Shown piece after piece: positions 37,330 through 44,866 of a DNA stretch of 64,000 nucleotides. The DNA lies in the NCBI RefSeq assembly GCF_900086655.1, contig NZ_LT575476.1, positions 2,026,503 to 2,090,502 on the forward strand, written 5' to 3'. The notes under the pieces were generated by a model. It was not told the origin of the DNA and searched no databases. It saw only the letters and a list, made by a program, of their open reading frames with translations. The DNA is from Paenibacillus tuaregi (GTDB lineage Bacteria; Bacillota; Bacilli; Paenibacillales; Paenibacillaceae). The first letter of the stretch is position 1; each line of letters opens with the position of its first letter. Made by a program: the position numbers and the translations under genes.

Positions 37330-37860
37330 TTCGAGATTTTCAGGCTATAGCGTGAAATAAAACGATTTGTTGGGCATTATCATTGGGCAGTAACCTTGCG
37401 GGACATGCTCTTGATAATGCTTTTCCTTTACAGCTTCTTGATATGCTTGAGATGTATAGGCGCTTCCCATATCACTATGGTGTAGGCTTTCCTGGTAGAG
37501 AAGGCAGCTGACAGCGTACATAGTACAACCCGGTGTTTTTTCAAATATCTGTATACCACGGTCTCCTCGTTAAACAAGTTCAAGATGTTTGACGTAATAA
37601 CGTTTTACCGCCAAACGACAAATACGTAATGTCTGTTACGAGTTATTGCATAGGGCATCGGTCTAGAAATTGCCCCTTGAGCAAGTGTTCTGTTGATGTA
37701 AGCTGGTGCCCTGTAGGTTTGCGTTTCTTAACTCCTATACAACATTGCGGCCACTCGCGCTGAAATAATCTGCTGCGTTTCTAGTTAATCTCATGTCTAC
37801 CCGAAAGCAGTGCCGTGATTTTTTGGTATCCATAACCCCATAACTATTCATGCTGCTTAC
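37330..37860 (-). pseudogene. decayed IS3-family (IS150-like) transposase OrfB
   Basis: Read on the minus strand, fragments in several frames match an IS3-type integrase core. These are KKRKPTGHQLTSTEHLL near 37675-37735, LVTDITYLSFGGKTL near 37590-37640 (first catalytic Asp), DLFNEE just after, HSDMGSAYTSQAYQEAV near 37430-37480 (second Asp), and a frameshifted SMSRK...NDNA motif near 37375-37415. Stops and frameshifts are frequent, so the gene is dead. It forms the right flank of the AIPR gene. Confidence 0.7.
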
Positions 37861-38201
37861 AAAGTGCGCGAATCTTCTGTCGCCTGATCCTTGTACTTTT
37901 TTGGCAGATTTAATTGTTGTTTCAATAATCGATGCCTATCTAATATATATTCGGGCCTATAATTGTAGCTGTATTGTCTACCGAAAGGCTGCTCCAAACG
38001 ACGGTTTCATTGACCACTATGATACCAGCTGTTGCCAACGTCAAAACATCTCCAAGATTGTCTCCATATATTAAGACATGTTATGTATTCCTTTGAAGGT
38101 CTCACGCTATGGGTCAGTTTCTTTTAATAGCTAATTTTTTTGCACTAGAAGACTGCCTGCCGTCATATATTAGATCAGGAGCACGGGAGGTGAGATGGGG
38201 C
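37861..38201. other. non-coding remnant between IS3 pseudogene and spoVIF-like gene
   Basis: No convincing gene. A 74-codon open frame at 37850-38074 has no ribosome site and no recognisable family. The stretch probably consists of mobile-element debris. The ribosome site of the next gene (GGGAGGTG) is at 38185-38192. Confidence 0.4.
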
Positions 38202-38489
38202 TTGAATTATCAGCAGTACGGCATCAACCCGCAGCTGGTGGAGCGGGTTAAGCTGAAGATGAAGAATAAAGCGGTCAAGGACCGCATAAAGAAGCTGACG
38301 GAGAACCTCACGAAGGCCGACTTACAGGACCCGGCCAAGGTGCATAGGCTTGTGAAGTCCTCAGCGGTGATTCTGAACGAGAAGCTGACCGCGGCGCAGG
38401 AGCACCAGATGGTGCAGTTCGTGATCATCCAGAAAATCGATCCTAAGAATACGTTTCATTTGATCAAGCTGTGGGGGATGTTCCGGTAA
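38202..38489 (+). CDS. stage VI sporulation protein F-like protein
   Basis: A 95-residue protein resembling Paenibacillus SpoVIF: LNYQQYGINPQLVERVKLKM, a KLTENLTKADLQDPAKVHRLV segment and the C-terminal QKIDPKNTFHLIKLWGMFR. In B. subtilis SpoVIF is needed for proper spore coat assembly. The TTG at 38202 is preferred because GGGAGGTG lies 9 nt upstream and homologues begin NYQQYG; the frame stays open upstream to 38109 without a ribosome site. It is monocistronic and ends before a terminator. Confidence 0.72.
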   Translation: MNYQQYGINPQLVERVKLKMKNKAVKDRIKKLTENLTKADLQDPAKVHRLVKSSAVILNEKLTAAQEHQMVQFVIIQKIDPKNTFHLIKLWGMFR

Positions 38490-38511
38490 CAGCCGACCCA
38501 TCCCTAGTGCG

Positions 38512-38550
38512 AAAAGCTGTCACTGGTGACCTGCCGTGTGCAGCTTTTTT
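38512..38550 (+). terminator. intrinsic terminator
   Basis: Stem AAAAGCTG-CAC / GTG-CAGCTTTT with a small internal loop, followed by six T in total. It ends the spoVIF-like transcript. Confidence 0.8.
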
Positions 38551-38954
38551 GCTTTTTTCAGAGAGATCTTCCGTTCGCTTTAAAGTAGCTTAAAGTAGCT
38601 GCCAGACGGTACTCCATTCTTGGCCGGCAAGGAGTCCATGCAAAAGAAGTTCATTAAAGTTGCTTCCAGGATGATACTCTGTTTTTAGCTGGCAAGGAGC
38701 CATGCAGGGGAAGGCTTTATGTACATCCAACGCGCTGCTTGAAGAAACGCAAACAGATCATCATCTCCAGTGACCGTCCAGTCTGTCGGGTGACATCAAC
38801 CTAGTGGGCTCCGGGCTATGTTTATAATGTTAGACCTTCAGCCTGTTGATTCGCTGTGAATAGCCACCATCAATTCCTGCAACAATAGAGGATGTATTAC
38901 TCTTGATGTGTATCCCACGTCTTGCATCTTACGTTTTTTAAGGAGGAATTCATG
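38551..38954. repeat. non-coding region with a 51-bp imperfect direct repeat
   Basis: Two 51-bp copies lie at 38592-38642 and 38656-38706 (shared text aaagt-gct-ccag ... ggcaaggag-ccatgca). A perfect 10-bp tandem, TAAAGTAGCT twice, is at 38581-38600. No gene is seen. An AAGGAGG ribosome site at 38940-38946 belongs to the next gene. Confidence 0.6.
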
Positions 38955-39131
38955 ATGAGCCCAATTCAGCCGGACAAGAATCTGATGAACACGGTAAAAG
39001 ATCTCGAAACAACCCCTGTCACCAGCCAGCAGGCCCAGCAGTTCCAACAGAAGCGGAATGACCGCAGGAAAGAGGCCCTGCACACGGACAACGAGAAGTT
39101 TCATAAGACCGAACATAACACTTACAAGTAA
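38955..39131 (+). CDS. small hydrophilic hypothetical protein, 58 aa
   Basis: Not recognised. A 58-residue, highly charged and Gln-rich protein with no hydrophobic segment and no cysteine (MSPIQPDKNLMNTVKDLETT ... KRNDRRKEALHTDNEKFHKT). It is preceded by AGGAGG with 8-nt spacing, which strongly supports translation; the ATG at 38952 is an alternative. Small soluble proteins of this kind are common in spore-formers, but nothing here fixes a role. Confidence 0.6.
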   Translation: MSPIQPDKNLMNTVKDLETTPVTSQQAQQFQQKRNDRRKEALHTDNEKFHKTEHNTYK

Positions 39132-39199
39132 AAAAATTACAAGTTAAAAAGCGGCATATGGCCGACCAGCCATCCAAGCATGCCCCGGGCCACGCATCC

Positions 39200-39253
39200 G
39201 TGCGCACAGGGAGCATTGCGCACGATGTAGGTATATCCGGGAGCATTCCGGAT
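39200..39253 (+). other. two adjacent hairpins sharing a loop sequence
   Basis: Hairpin 1 has arms GTGCGCA/TGCGCAC (39200-39223), and hairpin 2 has arms ATCCGG/CCGGAT (39235-39253). Both contain GGGAGCATT, partly in the loop. They lie in a roughly 390-base stretch without a gene (39132-39518). This may be a structured RNA or 3' untranslated region. Confidence 0.4.
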
Positions 39254-39334
39254 CAGGGATTCGGGCTCAGGCAAGAGATTTTTTTGCCCAAGTTCCTGTT
39301 ATGTTTCTGCAGGTGATCAAGCGACTCCATTTTT

Positions 39335-39373
39335 AAGCAAGCCAGTGCTCTGTAGCACAGGGCTTGCTTTGTT
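39335..39373 (+). terminator. intrinsic terminator
   Basis: Long stem AAGCAAGCC-GTGCT / AGCAC-GGGCTTGCTT followed by TGTTATATTT. It probably ends the transcript from 38955 or a non-coding RNA covering 39132-39330. Confidence 0.75.
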
Positions 39374-39518
39374 ATATTTCCCCTTTTCGTAAGCCGAACC
39401 TTTGCTTCCTTCCCTTTATGCAAAAAAATGGCCGAACAACATGTTGCTTTTTTCAACAGAAAGGAGTAGTTTTATATTGACATGTTTGTAGGTCAAAAAA
39501 TAAAAGGGGAGATGCGTT

Positions 39519-40118
39519 ATGACACCCCGCACGAAAGCGCAGAATGAGGAAATTCGTGTCCGCCGTATGGCGCAGATTATGAAAGCCGCCGCCAATTCCT
39601 ATGTGCTCAAAGGCATTAATATGGAAATGCGCGATGTGGCGGCCATGGCCGATCTGGGGTATGGCACGGTATATCATTATTACAAGAACAAATATGATCT
39701 ACTGGCTGATTTGCTCAGACAAGGACTGAATGAAGCGGCTGAGCTTGCCGGGCGGTATCTGAGCGGGAAAGACCCGTCGATCAATGACTACTGCACGACC
39801 CTGCTGCGAAGGTGGGGCAAGGATCGGACTTTATTCGTTCTCTATAAGCTCGGATGCGAGCAGTTTAGGGAACTTCCGGCTCCAGTTGCTGGGGAACTGG
39901 CTGAGGGCTTTAGACAGGTGGTTATTAAATCGATAGCCGGAACCCTGAAACCGGGAACCGAAGCTAAACGGCAGGAGCAGCTAGCTGCTTTGATGATCGC
40001 CGGTCTGGTCGGGTGTGCCGGACTGTTGGTGTATGGGACTTCGGATGAGATGAACGAGGAAGATATTGTGAAGCTGCTGTTGGCGGGCTTCAAGACGAGA
40101 GGGGCAGATGAACTGTGA
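39519..40118 (+). CDS. TetR/AcrR family transcriptional regulator
   Basis: A 199-residue TetR-type repressor. The N-terminal helix-turn-helix (ILKAAA-like start, then MRDVAAMADLGYGTVYHYYKNK, LLADLL) is clear, and the C-terminal ligand domain is unassigned. GGGGAGA precedes the ATG. It overlaps map by 4 nt (GTGA), so repressor and peptidase are translationally coupled, an unusual partner for a methionine aminopeptidase. Confidence 0.88.
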   Translation: MTPRTKAQNEEIRVRRMAQIMKAAANSYVLKGINMEMRDVAAMADLGYGTVYHYYKNKYDLLADLLRQGLNEAAELAGRYLSGKDPSINDYCTTLLRRWGKDRTLFVLYKLGCEQFRELPAPVAGELAEGFRQVVIKSIAGTLKPGTEAKRQEQLAALMIAGLVGCAGLLVYGTSDEMNEEDIVKLLLAGFKTRGADEL

Positions 40119-40861
40119 TTGTATTGAAATCCAAGCAAGAGATTGAGGCTATGCGTAGAGCTAGCCAAATTGTGGCTGACTGCCACCGGGAGATTGCCAA
40201 GGTGATTGCCCCTGGAATAACAACTGCGGAGATTAATGATATGGTTGCCAAGCATATTATTAAGCTGGGAGGCAAGCAGTTTACAAAAGGATACAATGGT
40301 TTTCCGGCAGAGACCTGTGCTTCCATCAATGATGTTGTTGCTCATGGCTTCCCAGGGCCTACGCCGCTGAAGGAAGGCGATATCGCGAAGATTGATATCG
40401 TGGTAGAGTGTGACGGCTGGTTTGGAGATTCGGCTTGGTGTTATGAGGTCGGAGAGGTCAGTGAAGCTGCCCGGAAGCTGATGCGGGTTACGCGTGAATG
40501 TATGTACCTGGGCATTGAACAAGCTGTCCCGGGTAACCGGCTGGGGGATGTGGTGTCTGCCATTCAGAAGCATGCGGAGAGCAACGGCTTCTCGGTGGTC
40601 CGGGACCTGCTGGGGCATGGCATTGGCCGTTCCCTGCATGAAGAGCCTAATTACGAGCATGTTGGTGTAGCTGGGAAAGGCATCCGTCTGAAGGAGGGCA
40701 TGGTCTTCACCGTGGAGCCGATGATCAACGAAGGAACGTACCGGATCACCATCGATGAGGATGGCTGGACGGCCCGGACCGCGGACGGCAAGCTGTCTGC
40801 CCAATATGAGCACACGATTGCGGTTACCGCAGACGGGCCGCTAATTCTTACAGAACAATAA
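40115..40861 (+). CDS. map: type I methionyl aminopeptidase
   Basis: A 248-residue metalloprotease that removes the initiator Met. The five metal ligands are in place in the segments KIDIVVECDGWFGDSAW, LLGHGIGRSLHEEP, VFTVEPM and QYEHTIAVT. The protein is standard length with no N-terminal extension. The start is GTG, overlapping the tetR stop. It lies outside the ribosomal-protein operon, so it may be a second copy (MapB-like) in the genome; that cannot be tested here. Confidence 0.93.
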   Translation: MIVLKSKQEIEAMRRASQIVADCHREIAKVIAPGITTAEINDMVAKHIIKLGGKQFTKGYNGFPAETCASINDVVAHGFPGPTPLKEGDIAKIDIVVECDGWFGDSAWCYEVGEVSEAARKLMRVTRECMYLGIEQAVPGNRLGDVVSAIQKHAESNGFSVVRDLLGHGIGRSLHEEPNYEHVGVAGKGIRLKEGMVFTVEPMINEGTYRITIDEDGWTARTADGKLSAQYEHTIAVTADGPLILTEQ

Positions 40862-40942
40862 GGTCCGTCCAATATAGTCTATTCAAGGATGAAAGCCCAA
40901 TAATAACCTGTTGTCACGGGGAATATTTGTTCGTATTATGAA

Positions 40943-40962
40943 TATAATAAGAACAAACGTTC
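40943..40962 (+). promoter_or_regulatory. promoter -10 and LexA (SOS) box
   Basis: A consensus TATAAT at 40943-40948 is followed directly by GAACAAACGTTC (40951-40962), which matches the Gram-positive LexA/DinR core GAAC-N4-GTTC. The box would cover the transcription start. It lies upstream of the three-gene operon ending in the Y-family polymerase. Confidence 0.8.
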
Positions 40963-40982
40963 CTGTCGGTGGTGAATAGGTG

Positions 40983-41078
40983 ATGAATGAATGTACGTGC
41001 AGCAGTCCGGCGGATGATAAACGGATTAAAGATGCGGATGAGCATACGGCTTTAGGTGAAGGAAGTTCTGCCTTATGA
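40983..41078 (+). CDS. 31-aa leader peptide or small protein of the SOS operon
   Basis: A short frame, MNECTCSSPADDKRIKDADE then HTALGEGSSAL, whose stop codon overlaps the ATG of the next gene (ATGA). GGTGG/AGGTG purine runs lie upstream. The coupling suggests it is translated. No family is known, and two nearby cysteines (Cys4, Cys6) are the only notable residues. It could also be a chance frame. Confidence 0.45.
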   Translation: MNECTCSSPADDKRIKDADEHTALGEGSSAL

Positions 41079-41452
41079 AGCCGGTTCCTTACAGAACGGA
41101 GGAAGAGGCCGATTGGGTGAAGGAATATGTTCTGCTGCCGCTGATTCTCGATTTGATGGAGAGGGATTTGAGGCTGATCTCCTCAGACGCCAGCCCCTTC
41201 AAGCTGCCTGAGCTGTATACGGATGTGCTGCGCAAATTGCAGGCGCGGATCACCCGCGAGCTGGCCCAGATCCGGCAGCAGATGCGTCAGCATGGCATTA
41301 AGGTGTATGAGCAGCATCGCACCCGGGCTGGGCTTGAGGCAAAGTACTTATGCCGGGGGTATCAATATGAGTTCTCCATGCTGTGGGGCTTTGCCAAAGC
41401 AGAGATCGACAGGCGCGTAATCTTCTACCTGGAAGAGGTGGCGTTTAAGTGA
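41075..41452 (+). CDS. hypothetical protein, 125 aa, in SOS operon
   Basis: Not recognised. The protein is largely helical (VLRKLQARITRELAQIRQQM, then RQHGIKVYEQHRT) and soluble, with 125 residues. It lies downstream of the LexA box, starts at an ATG overlapping the preceding stop and ends with a GTGA overlap to the Y-family polymerase gene. This tight coupling suggests an accessory role in translesion synthesis, comparable in position to the YolD-like partners of UvrX in Bacillus, although I see no YolD motif. Confidence 0.75.
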   Translation: MKPVPYRTEEEADWVKEYVLLPLILDLMERDLRLISSDASPFKLPELYTDVLRKLQARITRELAQIRQQMRQHGIKVYEQHRTRAGLEAKYLCRGYQYEFSMLWGFAKAEIDRRVIFYLEEVAFK

Positions 41453-42714
41453 AAGCAGCAGAACGGGTCATTATGCTGGGAGACTGTCAGTCGTTCTATG
41501 CGAGTGTGGAGAAAGCCGAGCATGATGCTTATAAGGACCGCCCTTTGGTTGTCGCCGGGGACCCGGCCCGCAGATCGGGCATTATTCTGGCGGCCTGTCC
41601 TCTTGCCAAGGGCTATGGAATAACTACGGCCGAGCGGCTTGGGGAGGCGCTTAGGAAGTGTCCTGATGTGGTTGTAGTGAAGCCAAGAATGCAGCGGTAT
41701 ATTGATATTTCCCTTAAAATTACTAAAATTTACGAGCAGTATACCGATCTGGTTGAGGTCTTCTCCATTGACGAGCAGTTCCTGGATGTGACGGGAAGTC
41801 TTCGGATTTTTGGGGACCCTTATACGATGGCTTGGTCAATTCAGCAGAAAGTGCTTAAGGAAACCGGAGTCCGGGTGCGCTTTGGAATCAGCTCGAATAA
41901 GACGCTGGCCAAGGCGGCCACGGATATCTGGGCGAAGAAAAATAAAGACGGCATTTACGTTCTAAATAAGGCAGAGCTGGCCAAGACGCTGTGGGAGCAA
42001 CCGGTGGACAAAATGTTCGGGGTAGGCTCCCGGATGCGAAACCATTTTCTGAGCCTCGGGATGTATACGATCGGGGATGTGGCCAGAACGCCGCTGCCCC
42101 GGCTTAAGGAGAAGTTCCGGGCACGGTTTGGCAAACAGAGCGATATCCATGCTGAGGTGATGTGGAGAACAGCCAACGGCATAGACGACTCTCCAGTGAC
42201 ACCGGCTACGTTCAACACACCTCCCAAGTCTATCGGCCATATGATGACCCTTCCGCAGGATTATACTCAGGAAGAGCATATTAACACGGTGCTGCTGGAA
42301 ATTACAGAGGAGGTATGCCGGGATTCCCGACGGAAGGGATATATGGGCCAGGTGGTGTCGGTGAACTGCATGTGCAGCCCTTATGATGACCCGACGGGGT
42401 TCTCGCGTCAGATGAAAATTTCCGATCCGACAAATGATACGAATACGGTATTCCGGGCAGTGAAAGCCCTGTTCTACAAGCACTGGGATCACATGCCGGT
42501 CCGTCAGGTCGGGGTAACTCTCAGTCAGCTTGTCAGCGATGAAGAATATCAGCTGAGCCTCTTTGAGGATCTGGAGAGAGTCCAGGCTCTGAACAGAGCC
42601 ACGGACTCCATCAAGGACAAGTACGGCAGCGCGGCTATTGTTAGAGCCGCATCTTTAACCTCATCAGGCCAGGCACTGGAGAGGTCGCGAAAAATTGGAG
42701 GACATTATAAATAA
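41449..42714 (+). CDS. Y-family translesion DNA polymerase (UvrX/DinB-like)
   Basis: A 421-residue Y-family polymerase. The first catalytic motif is LGDCQSFYASVE, where Asp is followed by Cys-Gln instead of the Pol IV Met-Asp, as in UvrX-type proteins. The second is FSIDEQFLDVTG (Asp-Glu pair). The thumb HhH and the little-finger domain (KSIGHMMTLPQDYT, PVRQVGVTLSQL) follow, and a QLSLFE clamp-binding motif lies near 366. The start is GTG, coupled to the preceding gene. The LexA box upstream implies damage-induced, error-prone repair. Confidence 0.9.
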   Translation: MKAAERVIMLGDCQSFYASVEKAEHDAYKDRPLVVAGDPARRSGIILAACPLAKGYGITTAERLGEALRKCPDVVVVKPRMQRYIDISLKITKIYEQYTDLVEVFSIDEQFLDVTGSLRIFGDPYTMAWSIQQKVLKETGVRVRFGISSNKTLAKAATDIWAKKNKDGIYVLNKAELAKTLWEQPVDKMFGVGSRMRNHFLSLGMYTIGDVARTPLPRLKEKFRARFGKQSDIHAEVMWRTANGIDDSPVTPATFNTPPKSIGHMMTLPQDYTQEEHINTVLLEITEEVCRDSRRKGYMGQVVSVNCMCSPYDDPTGFSRQMKISDPTNDTNTVFRAVKALFYKHWDHMPVRQVGVTLSQLVSDEEYQLSLFEDLERVQALNRATDSIKDKYGSAAIVRAASLTSSGQALERSRKIGGHYK

Positions 42715-42762
42715 CATGCTTAAGTCAAAATATATGATCCTATTGGTTTGAGCTGTTTAATT

Positions 42763-42795
42763 AAGAACAGGTGGCGAATTCGCTGTCTGTTCTTT
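42763..42795 (+). terminator. probable terminator after the polymerase gene
   Basis: Outer stem AAGAACAG/CTGTTCTT enclosing the palindrome GCGAATTCGC. The T tract is short (CTTTGG), so termination strength is uncertain. Confidence 0.6.
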
Positions 42796-42871
42796 GGTAT
42801 GTAAGAAGGCAGCAGGGGCTTGGAATGACAAAAATTTAACACAAAATTAAAGCGCATCAAATTATTTAGTG

Positions 42872-42901
42872 TTGATTTTTTCCAGCAATGTCGAATATAC
42901 T
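42872..42901 (+). promoter_or_regulatory. candidate sigma-A promoter of the sugar ABC operon
   Basis: -35 TTGATT (42872-42877), 18-bp spacer, -10 TATACT (42896-42901), about 100 nt upstream of the first permease gene. Confidence 0.6.
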
Positions 42902-42902
42902 A

Positions 42903-42973
42903 ATGAAAACGCTTTATATAAATACAGGAGATGGATATATTTTTTTCTCCAAAAAGTTAAAGCGCTTTAACTT
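42903..42973 (+). promoter_or_regulatory. cre-like site and 20-bp LacI-type operator
   Basis: ATGAAAACGCTTTAT (42903-42917) matches the CcpA cre consensus at all but one defined base and starts just after the -10 box. A perfect 20-bp palindrome, AAGTTAAAGCGCTTTAACTT, lies at 42954-42973; its central AGCGCT is typical of LacI/GalR-family operators. The likely reader is the LacI regulator at 46336. Confidence 0.75.
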
Positions 42974-42998
42974 AAATTAAGAAAGGGGTTCAGAGAAA

Positions 42999-43889
42999 AT
43001 GGCAGGAAAGATCAGGAGGAGAGAAACCCGCTCATTCTATGCGTTTATCTCACCGTGGCTCATCGGATTTATTGTACTTACCTTGTACCCGATCCTGTCG
43101 TCACTGTATTACAGCTTTACGGACTATGATGTAATTCATGAACCGGTATGGGTCGGATTCGGAAATTTCAATGAGCTTTTTCAGGATGAGCAGTTCTGGA
43201 ATTCGATCAGCGTTACTCTGAAGTACACTTTTGTAAGTGTACCACTCACTCTAACGTTATCTCTGCTGCTCGCGATTCTGATTAACCAGAAGGTGCCGCT
43301 GCAGGGCTTCTTCCGCACGGCTATCTACTTCCCGAGCATGATCTCAGGGGTAGCCATGTCCTTGCTGTTCTTCTGGGTGTTCAATCCGCAGGCGGGGCTG
43401 TTCAACTACGTGCTGTCATGGTTCGGTGTAGAGCCTATAGCCTGGCTGCTGGATGCCAGATACGCTATGACGGCGCTGATTATTATGTCTTTTTGGGGAA
43501 TGGGAACAGGCATGCTTATCTTCCTCGCGGGGCTGCAGGGTGTGCCGGCATCGCTTCTGGAAGCGGCTAAGCTGGATGGGGCCGGACGGTGGCGAACCTT
43601 TTGGGCGGTTACTTTTCCGATGATCTCCCCGGTATTCTTATTCCAGTTCATCGTGGGGATTATTGAGTCATTCCAGGTATTCACCCAGGCTTATACGGTA
43701 ACCCAGGGGGGACCTAGCTACTCGACCTGGTTCTACGTCTACAACATCTATATCAACGCCTTTAAGAACTTCCGTTATGGTTATGCCTCAGCAATGGCCT
43801 GGCTGCTTCTGATCGCGGTAATGATCGTGACATATCTGATCATGAAGACCTCGAATAAGTACGTTTATTATGAGGGAGGAAAGAACTAA
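42999..43889 (+). CDS. sugar ABC transporter permease (CUT1, MalF/UgpA-like)
   Basis: A 296-residue inner-membrane permease with six predicted membrane spans (FISPWLIGFIVLTLYPILSS first). The coupling loop EAAKLDGAGRWRTFWAVTFP matches the EAA motif that contacts the ATPase. It has AAAGGGG upstream and overlaps the next permease gene by one base (TAATG). No ATPase gene is present, so the system probably uses a shared MsmX-type ATPase, as is common for Gram-positive CUT1 importers. Confidence 0.92.
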   Translation: MAGKIRRRETRSFYAFISPWLIGFIVLTLYPILSSLYYSFTDYDVIHEPVWVGFGNFNELFQDEQFWNSISVTLKYTFVSVPLTLTLSLLLAILINQKVPLQGFFRTAIYFPSMISGVAMSLLFFWVFNPQAGLFNYVLSWFGVEPIAWLLDARYAMTALIIMSFWGMGTGMLIFLAGLQGVPASLLEAAKLDGAGRWRTFWAVTFPMISPVFLFQFIVGIIESFQVFTQAYTVTQGGPSYSTWFYVYNIYINAFKNFRYGYASAMAWLLLIAVMIVTYLIMKTSNKYVYYEGGKN

Positions 43890-44776
43890 TGGAACAGATC
43901 AATCTTGCCGCTCCGGCTCCTGTTCCGGTGAAGTCCAAGCGGAGACCGTTATCCTGGAACCGGATTATCGGGTTCATTCTCCTGCTTCTGGTTACGGTGA
44001 TTATGCTGGCGCCGCTCTGGTTTATGGTGACTACTTCACTCAAGAACTCGAAGGAGATGTTGGCCTTCCCGCCGACGCTGATCCCTCAGACCTTTGCTTG
44101 GGAGAACTTCTCGGAGCTGTTCACAAATACAGAAATTAAGTTCGGACAGCAGTATATGAACAGCTTGATCGTTGGGGTGCTGGCTGTAATCGGAACGCTG
44201 CTGTCCTCCTCGCTGGTTGCCTTCGGGTTCGCCAGATATCATACGAAGGTCAGCAATCTGATGTTCATGCTCGTACTCAGCACATTGATGCTGCCTTATC
44301 CGGCGATCATGATTCCACAGTTCCTGCTGTTTACAAAGATGGGCATGCACGATACGCTGCTGCCGCTGATCCTGCCGAATTTCTTCGGTTCAGCTTATAT
44401 GATCTTTCTCCTGCGCCAGTTCTTCTCATCGATTCCAAATGAACTGTACGATGCGGGACGTATGGACGGCTGCAGCGAGTTCAGGCTGTTCGCCAATCTG
44501 ACGCTGCCGCTTGCCGGACCGGCGCTTGCAACCTGTGCGATCTTTACGTTCATCTGGAACTGGAACGACCTGCTCACACCTGTGCTCTACCTGGATTCCC
44601 AGGAGAATTTCACCTTGCCGGTCGGACTCGCTTCCATGATGTCATCGAAGTTCCGGCTTGCGCCATGGAACCTGCTGATGGCAGCTTCCATCCTGTCGTC
44701 CCTGCCAATCATTGTGCTCTTCACAGTCGCGCAGCGGCGTTTCGTGGAAGGAATTGTACTTACAGGCATCAAGTAA
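43889..44776 (+). CDS. sugar ABC transporter permease (CUT1, MalG/UgpE-like)
   Basis: A 295-residue second permease subunit with six membrane spans and the EAA loop ELYDAGRMDGCSEFRLFANL. It starts within the stop codon of the first permease gene and ends 90 nt before the binding-protein gene. A 16-bp tandem repeat lies in that gap. Confidence 0.92.
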   Translation: MEQINLAAPAPVPVKSKRRPLSWNRIIGFILLLLVTVIMLAPLWFMVTTSLKNSKEMLAFPPTLIPQTFAWENFSELFTNTEIKFGQQYMNSLIVGVLAVIGTLLSSSLVAFGFARYHTKVSNLMFMLVLSTLMLPYPAIMIPQFLLFTKMGMHDTLLPLILPNFFGSAYMIFLLRQFFSSIPNELYDAGRMDGCSEFRLFANLTLPLAGPALATCAIFTFIWNWNDLLTPVLYLDSQENFTLPVGLASMMSSKFRLAPWNLLMAASILSSLPIIVLFTVAQRRFVEGIVLTGIK

Positions 44777-44787
44777 CTGCTCACATA

Positions 44788-44819
44788 GATTGGGTATTAC
44801 CTGGATTGGGTATTACCTG
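44788..44819 (+). repeat. 16-bp perfect tandem repeat
   Basis: GATTGGGTATTACCTG occurs twice in direct succession (44788-44803 and 44804-44819) between the second permease gene and the binding-protein gene. Probably replication slippage in a spacer. Confidence 0.75.
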
Positions 44820-44866
44820 GGTTACAAAAAAAAGAAACGAGAACACAAATTCAGGAGGTTTGGGTT

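Noticed and set aside
37850..38074. A 74-codon open frame with several cysteines
   Set aside because: No ribosome site, no recognisable family, and it sits in mobile-element debris next to the IS3 pseudogene.
38592..38706. CRISPR-like array
   Set aside because: Only two imperfect 51-bp copies with a 13-bp gap, and no cas genes anywhere in the window.
41075..41452. YolD-like partner of the Y-family polymerase
   Set aside because: The position fits, but the sequence lacks the YolD-like pattern as I know it, so it is left as an unknown helical protein.
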